Positions 45,736 to 54,709 of a DNA stretch of 64,000 bases are shown here, piece after piece. The translations under genes were made by a program, and so were the position numbers. Within the stretch, counting starts at the first letter, position 1; each line of letters opens with the position of its first letter. Below the pieces are notes generated by a model. That model was not told the DNA's origin. It made no database searches and saw only the letters and a list, made by a program, of their open reading frames with translations. The stretch covers positions 143,875-207,874 of the forward strand of contig OZ219937.1 of assembly GCA_964291465.2 (NCBI GenBank), written 5' to 3'. This DNA is from JAGWBJ01 sp964291465. GTDB lineage: Bacteria > Chloroflexota > Dehalococcoidia > Lucifugimonadales > JAGWBF01.

Positions 45736-47550
45736 ATGGGGTTCGCACTTCCTGCCATCCATGGAGTTGGAGGACTGGCACATCGGACCCTACTGACGGC
45801 ATTGCTGTGCTTGACAGCAGCCGCGCTGCTGACCGCTTGTGACGACGGGGACGAGCCTGCAGCCAGGACTTCCCCGACCACAACCCCGGAACCGACATCA
45901 ACGGCCATACCTGCAGCCACCACTCTCCCGACCGCAATCCCGGAACCGGCAGCAACGCCTGTGTCGACACCTACGCCGGCCCCCCCAAGCCCTAGCCCTA
46001 CTCCGGAGCCGACTGCCTTGCCCGTCACCGGGGAGCTCAGCGTCGAGTTGACCCCTGAGACCCGTTGGCAGGACCTGTTCGACGCATTCACCGAATCGGA
46101 GCTGGACTGCATTCGCATGGAGCTGGGCGCCCAGCTGTTTACAACAGCATCGCAACGGCTCGTCATGTCGGAAGGCGGGACACAGCCGTGGGAGCCGCAG
46201 GTGTTCGGCTGCCTGTCCCAGGGAACAGCCATCGAGCTCATGCTGTCCGCCCTCTTAGAAGACATGTCCGAATTGAGCGAGCATGCTGAGCAGTGCCTGC
46301 GGCATCTGCTGTCCGAGGTCGACGTGGCCATGATAGTCGCCGCGTCACTGCCCGATGCGAGTCCCAACGACGCTCAGGCAATAGGGGCGGCGTTCACGAT
46401 AGGCGTGCTGGCATGTGTTCCTCCCGACCTGATAAGGGGCGTACAGACGAGCGGGAACATGCTCTGGAGCCATCCCACGGGAGGCTCTGTCGTCAACGCT
46501 CCCACTGCGATCGACGGCGTCATATATGCGGGGTCCGACGACAACCACGTGTACGCCCTGAGCGCCGCTACGGGAACGGAGCTGTGGAGATTCGAGGCGG
46601 GAGACGTGGTCCGTTCGTCCCCGACCGTGGTCGACGGTGTGGTGTACGTGGGATCCAACGACAATCACGTATATGCCCTGGATGTAGAGACCGGAGCCGA
46701 GTTGTGGAGCTACGACACGGGCAATTGGGTCCAGTATTCCCCTGTGGCAAGCGGCGGGGTCGTCTACATCAGGGCGCTGGCCGACGGGGACCAGAAGCTC
46801 CACGCTCTCGACGGCCTGTCGGGGGAGCGTCTGTGGGTTTCCGAAGTCCCCTATCCCTACATTGATGAGTTCGCTCTTGCGGTGGTCGGCGGCAAGGCCT
46901 ACGTGCCGGGCGAGTTCGGCGAATCTCACGCCCTGGACGCATCCACCGGAGAGACGGTCTGGAGCTTCAGTGCAGGGGGTGGGGCGGAATCGGCACCCGC
47001 AGTCGTGGAGGGAGTCGTGTACCTTACGGCTGTCAACACCGCCCATGCTCTTGATGAGGAGACCGGGGAGACCATATGGAGCTATGGAACGGAGAGATTC
47101 CCCGCCAGGGACTTCCCGGCGGTGGTGGAGGACGGCGTCTACTACTTCTCGCCCGACAACATCCTCTACGCCCTTGATGCGTCAACAGGCGAACCCGTCT
47201 GGTCCTACCGGGCGAGCGAGCTCATAAACACAAAGCCCCTGGTCGCTGAAGGCATGGTGTACACGGGGTCGGAAGACGGCCGGTTCTACGCTCTGGATGC
47301 CGCGACCGGCAGGCTTGTTTGGAGTCGTGAAGGAACGGGTTCGAGCCTGGCGTCGCCCGCGGTCGTGGTCGGCGTGCTGTACGCTGAGTCCAGCGATGGA
47401 AATCTGACAGCTCTGGACGCGGGGACGGGTGAAGAACTCTGGAAATTCCAGAAGGGATACTTCGACGGCGTTCCGTCCTACACAGAGGACGGCAATGTGG
47501 TGTACGTGGGTTCCCTGGACGGCAGCATATACGCATTCGTCGCTCCTTAG
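45736..47550 (+). CDS. PQQ-repeat beta-propeller lipoprotein
   Basis: A 604-residue exported protein. The signal peptide ends in lipobox LTAC near residue 36. A Thr/Pro-rich linker of about 60 residues follows, then a helical domain with several Cys residues, and from about residue 235 a propeller of repeats such as GSDDNHVYALSAATGTELW, GSNDNHVYALDVETGAELW and ALDASTGEPVWSY. These are PQQ-like (YVTN/BamB-like) blades; no dehydrogenase active site is present, so it is more likely a binding or scaffolding protein. Codon use is less GC-biased than its neighbours. It sits between trpE and trpG, which suggests insertion into the operon. Confidence 0.8.
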   Translation: MGFALPAIHGVGGLAHRTLLTALLCLTAAALLTACDDGDEPAARTSPTTTPEPTSTAIPAATTLPTAIPEPAATPVSTPTPAPPSPSPTPEPTALPVTGELSVELTPETRWQDLFDAFTESELDCIRMELGAQLFTTASQRLVMSEGGTQPWEPQVFGCLSQGTAIELMLSALLEDMSELSEHAEQCLRHLLSEVDVAMIVAASLPDASPNDAQAIGAAFTIGVLACVPPDLIRGVQTSGNMLWSHPTGGSVVNAPTAIDGVIYAGSDDNHVYALSAATGTELWRFEAGDVVRSSPTVVDGVVYVGSNDNHVYALDVETGAELWSYDTGNWVQYSPVASGGVVYIRALADGDQKLHALDGLSGERLWVSEVPYPYIDEFALAVVGGKAYVPGEFGESHALDASTGETVWSFSAGGGAESAPAVVEGVVYLTAVNTAHALDEETGETIWSYGTERFPARDFPAVVEDGVYYFSPDNILYALDASTGEPVWSYRASELINTKPLVAEGMVYTGSEDGRFYALDAATGRLVWSREGTGSSLASPAVVVGVLYAESSDGNLTALDAGTGEELWKFQKGYFDGVPSYTEDGNVVYVGSLDGSIYAFVAP

Positions 47551-48117
47551 CGCGGACGGCCGCCTCTGATCAGAGCGGCCTGACGGAGTGTCCCTTCACC
47601 ACAATGACGAGGCAGTGGGCGTGAGTGGAGATCCAACGGCAGATTGCCTGGATGCCAACTGGGTGGAACTCATCTGGCCGGTGAGGACCACCTGCTCCGG
47701 CCCACGGCGGGCGATGACCCCATGCCGTCTGTCACGGGCGGCGACATTGTGTGCCACTACTGGCCCACTCTCGCGCTGAATAGGGCCTGGTCTCTACGAA
47801 GTAGCGGATCCAATCCAGTGATTGGAATCTCGGATTTCCTGGAGTATGGCGAGTTGGTCATTGTCGCCTTTGGCCCTTTCCCGGAAATACTGGCGTCGAT
47901 AAGCTGCCCGGAGTCTGCCGCCCTGTAGCACCTATGGTATCCTGTTGCCGTCACTCCCCCCTTCTCCAACCCAGGATGTTGTGTGGTTCCCAGGGCCCGT
48001 CAGCCTGGGAGCTTTTCTTGTCGCCATCCAATGTCGCCATTGGGATTGAATCTGTTGCCAGTGGCGCGGTGCGCTAGGTACAATTGGGTACGTGTTGTAT
48101 CGCTCTAGGAGATAGAT
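47551..48117. other. intergenic region of the trp islet
   Basis: No convincing gene is seen between the PQQ-repeat gene and the VOC gene. A frame at 47,644-47,928 lacks a ribosome site and domain content. A terminator is at 47,988-48,016, and TACAAT at 48,079-48,084 may be the -10 of the promoter that restarts the operon. Confidence 0.45.
47988..48016 (+). terminator. terminator after the PQQ-repeat islet
   Basis: The stem TCCCAGG (47,988-47,994) pairs with CCTGGGA (48,004-48,010) and is followed by GCTTTTCTT. It would isolate the islet from the trpG side. Confidence 0.6.
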
Positions 48118-48558
48118 ATGTTGTTGTCTTTCTTCCATACGGGGTTCGTGGTGAAGGACCTGGAGACGTCGGTGGCCTTCTACCGCGACGTGATGGGCCT
48201 GAAGCACGAGTTCACCTCGGAGCGCACGGGCGAGTTCGCCGAGAGGGTCGTGGGGTTCAAGGACGCCCACCTGAGGATCGCCTTCCTGAACATGGACAAC
48301 GGGCACCACCTGGAGCTGGTGCAGTACATAGTGCCGGAGGGCTCCCAGGCCAGGTTCGAGCGCAACGACCTTGGGGCGTCCCATCTGGCCTTCTTCGTGG
48401 AGAACATGGATGAGTACCACGCCGCCATGTCGGGCCGGGGGCTGAGGTTCATCGGGCCCCCCGCCACGCTGGTGGAGAATGGCAAGGTGATGCGCAAGGC
48501 GGCCTACGCCCAGGACCCGGACGGGAACTGGCTGGAGTTCGTAGAGCTGTTCAAATGA
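48118..48558 (+). CDS. VOC-family (glyoxalase-like) metalloprotein
   Basis: A 146-residue protein of the vicinal oxygen chelate fold. It begins LLSFFHTGFVVKDLETSVAFYRDVMG, with two beta-alpha-beta-beta-beta halves and likely metal ligands His (HTGF), Glu in LELVQY, His (SHLAFF) and the final Glu (NWLEFVEL). The reaction is unknown. The ATG has TAGGAGA upstream and the stop overlaps trpG by four bases, so it is translated with the trp genes. Confidence 0.85.
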   Translation: MLLSFFHTGFVVKDLETSVAFYRDVMGLKHEFTSERTGEFAERVVGFKDAHLRIAFLNMDNGHHLELVQYIVPEGSQARFERNDLGASHLAFFVENMDEYHAAMSGRGLRFIGPPATLVENGKVMRKAAYAQDPDGNWLEFVELFK

Positions 48559-49133
48559 TACTGCTCATCGACAACTACGACAGCTTCACCTACAACCTGT
48601 ACCAGTACCTGTGCGAGCTGGGAGCCCAGGTCACGGTGAGGCGCAACGACAAGATCACGGCGGAGGATGTGGAGGCCATGTCCCCGGCGGGGATCGTGGT
48701 GTCCCCGGGGCCGTGCACGCCCACAGAGGCGGGCATCTCCAAGGACGTGATCCTCAGGTACGGGGCCAGCATACCCACCCTGGGGGTCTGCCTGGGCCAC
48801 CAGTGCGTGGGACAGGCCTACGGGGGCCGGGTGGGCCGCGCCGGAGAGATCATGCACGGCAAGACCTCCATGGTCCACCACGACGGGCGTGGGGTGTTCC
48901 ACGGCCTGCCCAATCCCTTCGAGGCCATCCGCTACCACTCCCTGGCGGTCCATCCCGACAGCCTGCCCGACTCCCTGCAGGTCAGCGCGTGGACGGACGA
49001 CGGGACCATCATGGGGCTGCGGCACAAGGAGCACCCGGTGGAGGGGGTCCAGTTCCACCCCGAGTCCATCATGACCGCCGTGGGGAAGGACCTGCTCCGG
49101 AACTACCTGGACAGGGTGGAGCGGGGCCCATGA
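48555..49133 (+). CDS. trpG: anthranilate synthase component II (glutamine amidotransferase)
   Basis: A 192-residue class I amidotransferase that feeds ammonia to TrpE. It begins ILLIDNYDSFTYNLYQYL; the catalytic Cys is in GVCLGHQCVG near residue 79, and the His/Glu pair is in GVQFHPESIMT near 164. It could also serve PabB, as the two activities share one subunit in many bacteria. It overlaps the VOC gene. Confidence 0.95.
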   Translation: MILLIDNYDSFTYNLYQYLCELGAQVTVRRNDKITAEDVEAMSPAGIVVSPGPCTPTEAGISKDVILRYGASIPTLGVCLGHQCVGQAYGGRVGRAGEIMHGKTSMVHHDGRGVFHGLPNPFEAIRYHSLAVHPDSLPDSLQVSAWTDDGTIMGLRHKEHPVEGVQFHPESIMTAVGKDLLRNYLDRVERGP

Positions 49134-49157
49134 GGCGGCCATCCTCCCCGGGCCGCG

Positions 49158-49166
49158 TGCTAGAAT
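49158..49166 (+). promoter_or_regulatory. extended -10 promoter before trpD
   Basis: TGCTAGAAT lies 15 bases before the trpD start, after trpG. It would give trpD and trpC a T-box-independent supply of transcripts. Confidence 0.45.
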
Positions 49167-49181
49167 GAGTCGAGCCGACCG

Positions 49182-50195
49182 TTGATCAGAGAAGCCATAG
49201 AGACCGTCGTTTCGGGCGCCTCCCTCAGCATGGAGGAGTCGGCCGCCGCCATGCGGGAGATCATGGACGGGGAGGCCACTCCGGCCCAGATATCAGCCTT
49301 CATCACGGCCCTCCGGATCAGGGGAGAGACAGCGGAGGAGATTGCCGGCATGGCCACGGTCATGCGGGACATGGCCTTGCCCCTGGATGTGGATGGGCCC
49401 CTGGTGGACACGTGCGGAACGGGCGGGGACGGAAAGGGCACCTTCAACGTCTCCACCGCCGCGGCCTTCGTCGCGGCCGGGGCCGGCCTCCGGGTGGCCA
49501 AGCACGGGAACCGGGCGGCCTCGGGCATATGCGGGAGCGCCGACGTGCTGGAAGCGCTGGGCGTAGAGGTGGACCTGGACCCCGCAGGGGTGAAGCGGTG
49601 CATACTGGAGGTGGGGATCGGGTTCATGTTCGCCCCCACATTCCACCCGGCGATGCGCCACGCCGGGCCGGTGCGGCGGGAGATCGGAATACGGACCGCC
49701 TTCAACATCCTGGGCCCCCTGACCAATCCGGCCAGGGCCCAGAGGCAGCTCATCGGCGTCGCGGAGCCGGAACTGGGCAAGAAGATGGCCCGGGTCCTGG
49801 CCCTCATGGGGTGCCAGGGCGCCCTGGTGGTCCACGGGGACGACGGCCTGGACGAGGTCTCCCTGGGTGCCGTCAACCGGGCCTGGGAGCTGAAGGACGG
49901 CTCGGTCCGCTCCTTCAGCTTCTCGGCGGAGAATTTGGGGCTGCCCCGTGTGACCATCGACCAGATCGCGGGGGGCACCAAGGAGGAGAACGCGGCGACG
50001 CTGCGCCGCACGTTCCAGGGAGAGCCGGGCCCCATCAGGGACGTTGTCGTGGCGAACGCCGCGGCGGCCCTGATGGTGGGAGGCGCTGCGGGCAGCCTGA
50101 GGGAGGGGGTCGGCCTGGCCCAGAGGACCATCGACGGGGGCGAGGCCCTCCGCAAGGTCGACGGGCTGGTGGAGGCGAGCCGGCGGCTGGCGTGA
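49182..50195 (+). CDS. trpD: anthranilate phosphoribosyltransferase
   Basis: A 337-residue enzyme that joins anthranilate to PRPP. The PRPP loop DTCGTGGDGKGTFNVST is near residue 74, followed by KHGNRAASGICGSADVLEALG near 104 and the anthranilate-contact HPAMRHAGPVRREIGIRT near 154. The start is a TTG at 49,182; the ribosome site is weak, in keeping with a short leader from the promoter at 49,158. It is 48 bases before trpC. Confidence 0.95.
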   Translation: MIREAIETVVSGASLSMEESAAAMREIMDGEATPAQISAFITALRIRGETAEEIAGMATVMRDMALPLDVDGPLVDTCGTGGDGKGTFNVSTAAAFVAAGAGLRVAKHGNRAASGICGSADVLEALGVEVDLDPAGVKRCILEVGIGFMFAPTFHPAMRHAGPVRREIGIRTAFNILGPLTNPARAQRQLIGVAEPELGKKMARVLALMGCQGALVVHGDDGLDEVSLGAVNRAWELKDGSVRSFSFSAENLGLPRVTIDQIAGGTKEENAATLRRTFQGEPGPIRDVVVANAAAALMVGGAAGSLREGVGLAQRTIDGGEALRKVDGLVEASRRLA

Positions 50196-50243
50196 CACCC
50201 ATGGCCCGGACGGTCGACATGAACGAGGCGGGACTTCGGTAGG

Positions 50244-51029
50244 ATGGCCGCCATACTGGACGAGATAGTTGCCTCCAAGCGGCGCGAGGTGGAGGAGAGC
50301 AAGGGGCGAACGCCGTTGGAGACCCTGGAGGAGCACATAGCCTGCCAGCCCCCCGCCCTCAACCTGTCGGGGGCGCTGCTGGGAGACAGGGTCCGGCTGA
50401 TAGCCGAGGTGAAAAAGGCGTCCCCCTCCCGGGGGCTCCTCGCCCCGGACTTTGACCCCGTCCGCCTGGCGACGACGTACGTGGAGAACGGGGCGGCGGC
50501 GGTCTCAGTCCTGACGGACCCCAGGTTCCAGGGCACGCTGGATGACCTGGCGGCGGTGAAGGCGGCCCTGGCGCCCTTTGGCGCGCCCGTGCTGCGCAAG
50601 GACTTCGTCTTCGACCCGTACCAGGTGTACGAAGCCAGGGCCCACGGCGCCGACGCCATCCTGCTGATAGTCTCCATCCTGTCCCCCGCCGACCTGAAGG
50701 AGCTGCTGGCCCTGGCCCGCCGGTCCTGGATGCAGTGCCTGGTGGAGGTGCATAGCGCCGACGAGCTGGAGACGGCGCTGGAGGCGGGCGCGGAGATAAT
50801 CGGCATCAACAACCGGGACCTGCGCACCTTCCACACCAGCCTTTCGGTGACGGAGGAGCTTGCCCCCCGCGTTCCCAGGGGCAGGGTGGTGGTGAGCGAG
50901 AGCGGGATCAGCGAGGCCGACCACATGCGGGCCCTCCGGCGCCTGGGCGTGCACGCCGCCCTGGTGGGCGAGGCCATCGTGACGGCCCCCGACGCGGGGG
51001 CAAGGGTCAGGGAGCTGGCCGGCCCCTAG
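50244..51029 (+). CDS. trpC: indole-3-glycerol phosphate synthase
   Basis: A 261-residue TIM-barrel enzyme. It has LIAEVKKASPSRGLLAPDFDP, with the catalytic Lys, near residue 50, the second Lys in VLRKDFVFDPYQVYEARAHGAD near 112, GINNRDLRTF near 186 and VVSESGISEADH near 215. It closes and decarboxylates the ribonucleotide to make indole glycerol phosphate. No trpF, trpB or trpA follows in the window. Confidence 0.95.
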   Translation: MAAILDEIVASKRREVEESKGRTPLETLEEHIACQPPALNLSGALLGDRVRLIAEVKKASPSRGLLAPDFDPVRLATTYVENGAAAVSVLTDPRFQGTLDDLAAVKAALAPFGAPVLRKDFVFDPYQVYEARAHGADAILLIVSILSPADLKELLALARRSWMQCLVEVHSADELETALEAGAEIIGINNRDLRTFHTSLSVTEELAPRVPRGRVVVSESGISEADHMRALRRLGVHAALVGEAIVTAPDAGARVRELAGP

Positions 51030-51065
51030 GTCCCGGCCAGCCGCGTTATGTAAAGGACAGGCGTC

Positions 51066-51428
51066 TTGATCGAAGGCTTGGTGGGCGTCACCCTGTGGAC
51101 CGAGGACCTGGAGCGTCTCGTAGCGTTCTACCGGGACACCCTGGGCCTGCGGCTCCGCAGCCACCACGGGGACTTCGCCAACTTCGATTTCGGGGGCGTG
51201 CGGCTGAACCTCGGCCTTCACGACGGTGTCCAGGGCCGGTCCAGGGACCCCCACCGGATCATGGTGAACCTGGGAGTCCGGGACATCCACCAGGAGCGCC
51301 GCAGGCTGGGCAAGCTGGGCGTGCGGTTCATCCGCGAGCCGGAGCAGGAGCACTGGGGAGGGTGGGTGGCCACCTTCCTGGACCCCGACGGGAACGTCCT
51401 CCAGCTCCTGCAGCAGCCCGAGGGATAG
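51066..51428 (+). CDS. VOC-family (glyoxalase-like) protein
   Basis: A 120-residue protein, one VOC unit: VGVTLWTEDLERLVAFYRDTLG at the start, RLNLGLHDG in the middle and VATFLDPDGNVLQLLQQ at the end with the usual Glu/Gln ligand region. The start is a TTG at 51,066, 36 bases after trpC. It is unlike the VOC gene upstream of trpG except in fold. The reaction is unknown. Confidence 0.8.
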   Translation: MIEGLVGVTLWTEDLERLVAFYRDTLGLRLRSHHGDFANFDFGGVRLNLGLHDGVQGRSRDPHRIMVNLGVRDIHQERRRLGKLGVRFIREPEQEHWGGWVATFLDPDGNVLQLLQQPEG

Positions 51429-51548
51429 CGGCCGGTACCGGGCGGTCGGACTCCCTGGACGGAGGATGAGCCCTATGCTATCTTCTCTTCACAGGGGCAC
51501 GGGTCCAGGGACCATTCCCTTCTAAATGCCAAGCCTGGAATCCGGGAG

Positions 51549-52169
51549 GTGGAGTTGACCGGAGCGCTGGACGGCAGGGTAGCACTGGTTACCGGCGGAG
51601 GCTCGGGAATAGGCCGGGCGGCCTCCCTCGCGCTGGCCGCCGAGGGGGCGAGGGTGGTCGTGGCGGACGTGGCAACTAAGGGAGGCGAGGAGACCGCGTC
51701 CATGGTCCGGGAGCGGGGCGGAGAAGCCCTGTTCGTCAGGACCGACGTGACCAGCGCCGCCGAGGTCGAGGCGATGGTCGCCCGGGCGGTGGACGCCTAC
51801 GGGCGGCTGGACTGCGCCTTCAACAACGCGGGCGTCCAGCTCGAGGTCCAACGGGGCGCCGGCACGCTGTCGGCCGACTGCACCGAGGAGGTGTTCGACC
51901 GGACGCTGGCGGTCAACCTGAAGGGCGTGTGGCTGTGCATGAAGTACGAGGTCCCGCGGATGCTGGAAGCCGGGGGCGGCTCCATCGTCAACACCTCGTC
52001 GGCGGCCGGGCTGGTGGGCATAGAAGGGCAGCCGGTGTACGTCGCCAGCAAGCACGGGGTCATCGGCCTGACCAAGTCCGCGGCGTTGGAGTACGCCGCC
52101 TCGGGCCTGAGGATCAACGCGGTGTGCCCGGGCTCGACCCAGACTCCCATGATCGACGACATCACCGGC
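51549..52169 (+). CDS. short-chain dehydrogenase, truncated by junction
   Basis: An SDR with VTGGGSGIGRAA near residue 14, NNAG near 92 and the catalytic Tyr164 and Lys168 in YVASK. It reads normally to PGSTQTPMIDDITG near residue 207, where SDR proteins usually continue 40-50 residues. From there the DNA becomes the antisense of a hydantoinase gene and the frame runs on without sense. The GTG at 51,549 has GGGAGGTGGAG around it; TGCTATCTT at 51,476-51,484 may be its -10. The natural C-terminus is missing. Confidence 0.85.
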
Positions 52170-53689
52170 CCAAGCTCCTGCATCGGCGCCAGCTTGGAGC
52201 GAACGTGGTCGTGCTTTACGTCCGACATGAGCAGGCCGAGCGCCGAGTTGACCCCCGGCGTCAGCGGCACCAGCAACGTCGGGATGCCCAGGTCCAGGGC
52301 CAGCCGGCAGGCGTGCATGGGGCCGGCGCCGCCGAAGGCCACCAGGGTGAACTCCCGGATGTCGTAGCCGCGCTGGGACGACACCGCCTTGATGGCCTCC
52401 TCCATCTTCACGTTGATGATGCGCAGGATGCCGTCGGCGGCCTCGTGCAGGCTCAGCCCCAGGGGCCCGGCGATGCGCTCCTCTACCAGTCCCTCGGCCT
52501 TGTTCTTGTCGAGCTGGAGGCGGCCGCCGAGGAAATGGTCGGGGTCCAGCACGCCCAGGATGACGTTGGCATCGGTGACGGTGGCGTTCTCGCCGCCCCG
52601 GTCGTAGCAGATGGGGCCGGGGTCGGCGCCGGCGCTGTCGGGTCCCACCTGGAGCGCCCCCACCGAGTCGATGCGCGCGATGGTGCCGCCGCCGGCGCTC
52701 ACCGTGTGGATGTCCAGCATGGGCAGGCTGATGGGGCGCTGGCTGATGCGCCCCTGGGTGGTGACCACCGGGCGCCCCTGGTGGATCAGCGCCACGTCGC
52801 AACTGGTGCCGCCCATGTCGAAGGTGATGATGTTGTCGATGCCCACCTTGCCGCTGGCGCCCAGGGACGAGATCACACCGCCGGCGGGGCCGGAAAGCAC
52901 CGTGGCCACGGGGATGCGCGCCGAGGTCTTGAACGTGGACACGCCGCCGTTGGACTGCATGATGTAGAGCTGCGGCGTGGTGACCCCCATCTCCCGCAGG
53001 CGGTCCTCCAGCGCGCCCAGGTAGCGGCTCATCACCGGCGCGATGTAGGCGTTGATGACCGTCGTGCTCATCCGGTAGAACTCGCGGATCTGCGGCAGCA
53101 CCTCGCACGACAGCGACAGGCTCGCCTCCGGGAACTCTTCGGCCATGATCTTCTTGACGGCCAGCTCGTGGTCCAGGTTGAGGAAGGAGAACAGGAAGCA
53201 CACGGCCACGGACTCGACGCCCTTGGCCTTGAGCCGGCGGATGGCTTCCGCCGCCTGTCCCGGGTCCACCGGCGTGAGCGCGTTGCCCTGGAAATCCACT
53301 CGCTCGCGCACCTCCTCGGTGGTGTAGGGGGCGGCCAGGAGGCGCGGCTTCTCGAAGAACAGGTCGTAGGTCACCGGCCCGTAGCCCCGGCTCTGCTCCA
53401 TGACCTCGTAGATGCCGCGGAAGCCCTCGGTCACCAACAGTCCGGTGACCGCTCCCTTTTCCTCCAGGAGGGCGTTGGTGCCCACGGTGGTGCCGTGGGA
53501 GAAGAAGCTCACGTCACTGGCCGGGACGCCCCGGTCGAGCAGTTCCCGGACCCCGTTGAGCACCGCCTGGAACGGTTCTTTCGGAGTCGAGGGCACCTTG
53601 GTGATGCTGATCTCGCCGCTGTCCTCGTTGAAGAAAACGAAGTCGGAGAAGGTTCCGCCGGTGTCCACCGCTACTCGATATCGGGCCAT
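52170..53689 (-). CDS. hydantoinase/oxoprolinase family protein (HyuA-like), 3' end missing
   Basis: About 506 residues of an ATP-dependent hydrolase of 5-oxoproline or hydantoin type, of some 690 expected. Visible parts are VDTGGTFSDFVFF and SHGTTVGTNALLEEKGA at the start, MQSNGGVSTFKT, LSGPAGGVISSLGA and the ATPase-fold VTFDMGGTSCDVAL-like FDMGGTSCD, then GAGPMHACRLALDLGIP. The sequence stops making sense after KLAPMQELG, at the junction. The ATG at 53,689 (MARYRVAVD) is preferred over a start at 53,725. It is the first gene of the second genome and is encoded divergent from the SDR at 53,904. Confidence 0.85.
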
Positions 53690-53903
53690 CGGAGTTGCGT
53701 TAACATGATTTGTGGGGGGGTTCAATTTCCGCGCCGGCGACGGTGCCGGAAGGCCGGAAGGCCGACGCGCGAGCGCCGCGGGGCGGGGTTTTCACCTCTC
53801 CGCGCTGCTTGACAGTCGCCGCGGTTTCCCGATAGAGCAGTGCCAGAAAACTTCGCGGCCACAGGATCCGCCGCGGTGACGCGGCGGCCGGAGAGGAGCA
53901 CTC

Positions 53904-54674
53904 ATGATCGAAGGTTTGCAGGGGAAAGTGGTGATCGTCACGGGTGGAGGGCACGGCATCGGCAAGGCCTATTGTGAAGGCTTTACCAAGTCCGGTTCGC
54001 GCGTGGTGGTGGCCGACATCGACGGCGCCGCGGCGGAGAAGGTGGCCGCCGACCTGGGCAAGATGAGCGAGGCCGGTTCCCTGGCGGTGCAAGTGGACGT
54101 GTCCGACGACGACTCCACCAAGCAGATGGTGGCCAAGACCGTCGAGCAGTTCGGCCGGGTGGACGTGCTGATAAACAATGCGTCGATTTTCGCCACCATT
54201 CCCATGAACCGGGGCCTGATCGAGGAGATCAGCATCGAGGAATGGGACAAGCTCATGTCCGTGAATCTGAAGGGTGTGTTCCTCTGTTGCCGCGCGGTGC
54301 TGCCGCAGATGCGCCAGCAGAAGTCCGGCAAGATCATCAACGTGGCTTCCGGCACCGCGCTCTCCGGCCCTCCCGGACGCATTCACTACGTCGCCTCCAA
54401 GGCCGGCGTCATGGGCTTCAGCCGCACCCTGGCGCGGGAGGTGGGGGATGACAACATCCAGGTCAACATCCTGTGCCCCGGCTCGACCCTGTCCGAGGAA
54501 AACCCCACCGAGGAGATCCTCAAGATGCGCCAGAGCAACATCGGCGTGCGCGCCATCAAGCGCGTCCAGGTGCCCCAGGACCTCGTCGGTGGCGTGCTGT
54601 TCATGGCCTCGCCTCTGGCCGACTTCATGACCGGCCAGACCCTGGTGGTGGACGGCGGCCAGAACATGCACTGA
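53904..54674 (+). CDS. short-chain dehydrogenase/reductase
   Basis: A 256-residue classical SDR. The NAD(P) loop TGGGHGIGKAY is near residue 13, NNAS takes the place of NNAG near 90, and the Tyr-Lys pair is in YVASKAGVMGFSR near 155. The last part SPLADFMTGQTLVVDGGQNM is complete. It converts an alcohol to a ketone or the reverse, substrate unknown. GGAGAGGAG lies before the ATG. The neighbours, a hydantoinase and an FAD oxidase, suggest catabolism of a small organic compound. Confidence 0.9.
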   Translation: MIEGLQGKVVIVTGGGHGIGKAYCEGFTKSGSRVVVADIDGAAAEKVAADLGKMSEAGSLAVQVDVSDDDSTKQMVAKTVEQFGRVDVLINNASIFATIPMNRGLIEEISIEEWDKLMSVNLKGVFLCCRAVLPQMRQQKSGKIINVASGTALSGPPGRIHYVASKAGVMGFSRTLAREVGDDNIQVNILCPGSTLSEENPTEEILKMRQSNIGVRAIKRVQVPQDLVGGVLFMASPLADFMTGQTLVVDGGQNMH

Positions 54675-54709
54675 CCGCGGCCTTCTCTGTCGCTCCCGCG
54701 GAACAGGCT

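Noticed and set aside
47588..47928. Small frames in the trp islet
   Set aside because: No ribosome site, no domain and conflicting frames; kept as non-coding.
52169..52367. Extension of the SDR to a stop at 52,367
   Set aside because: Residues after DDITG are the antisense of hydantoinase codons and do not continue the SDR fold.
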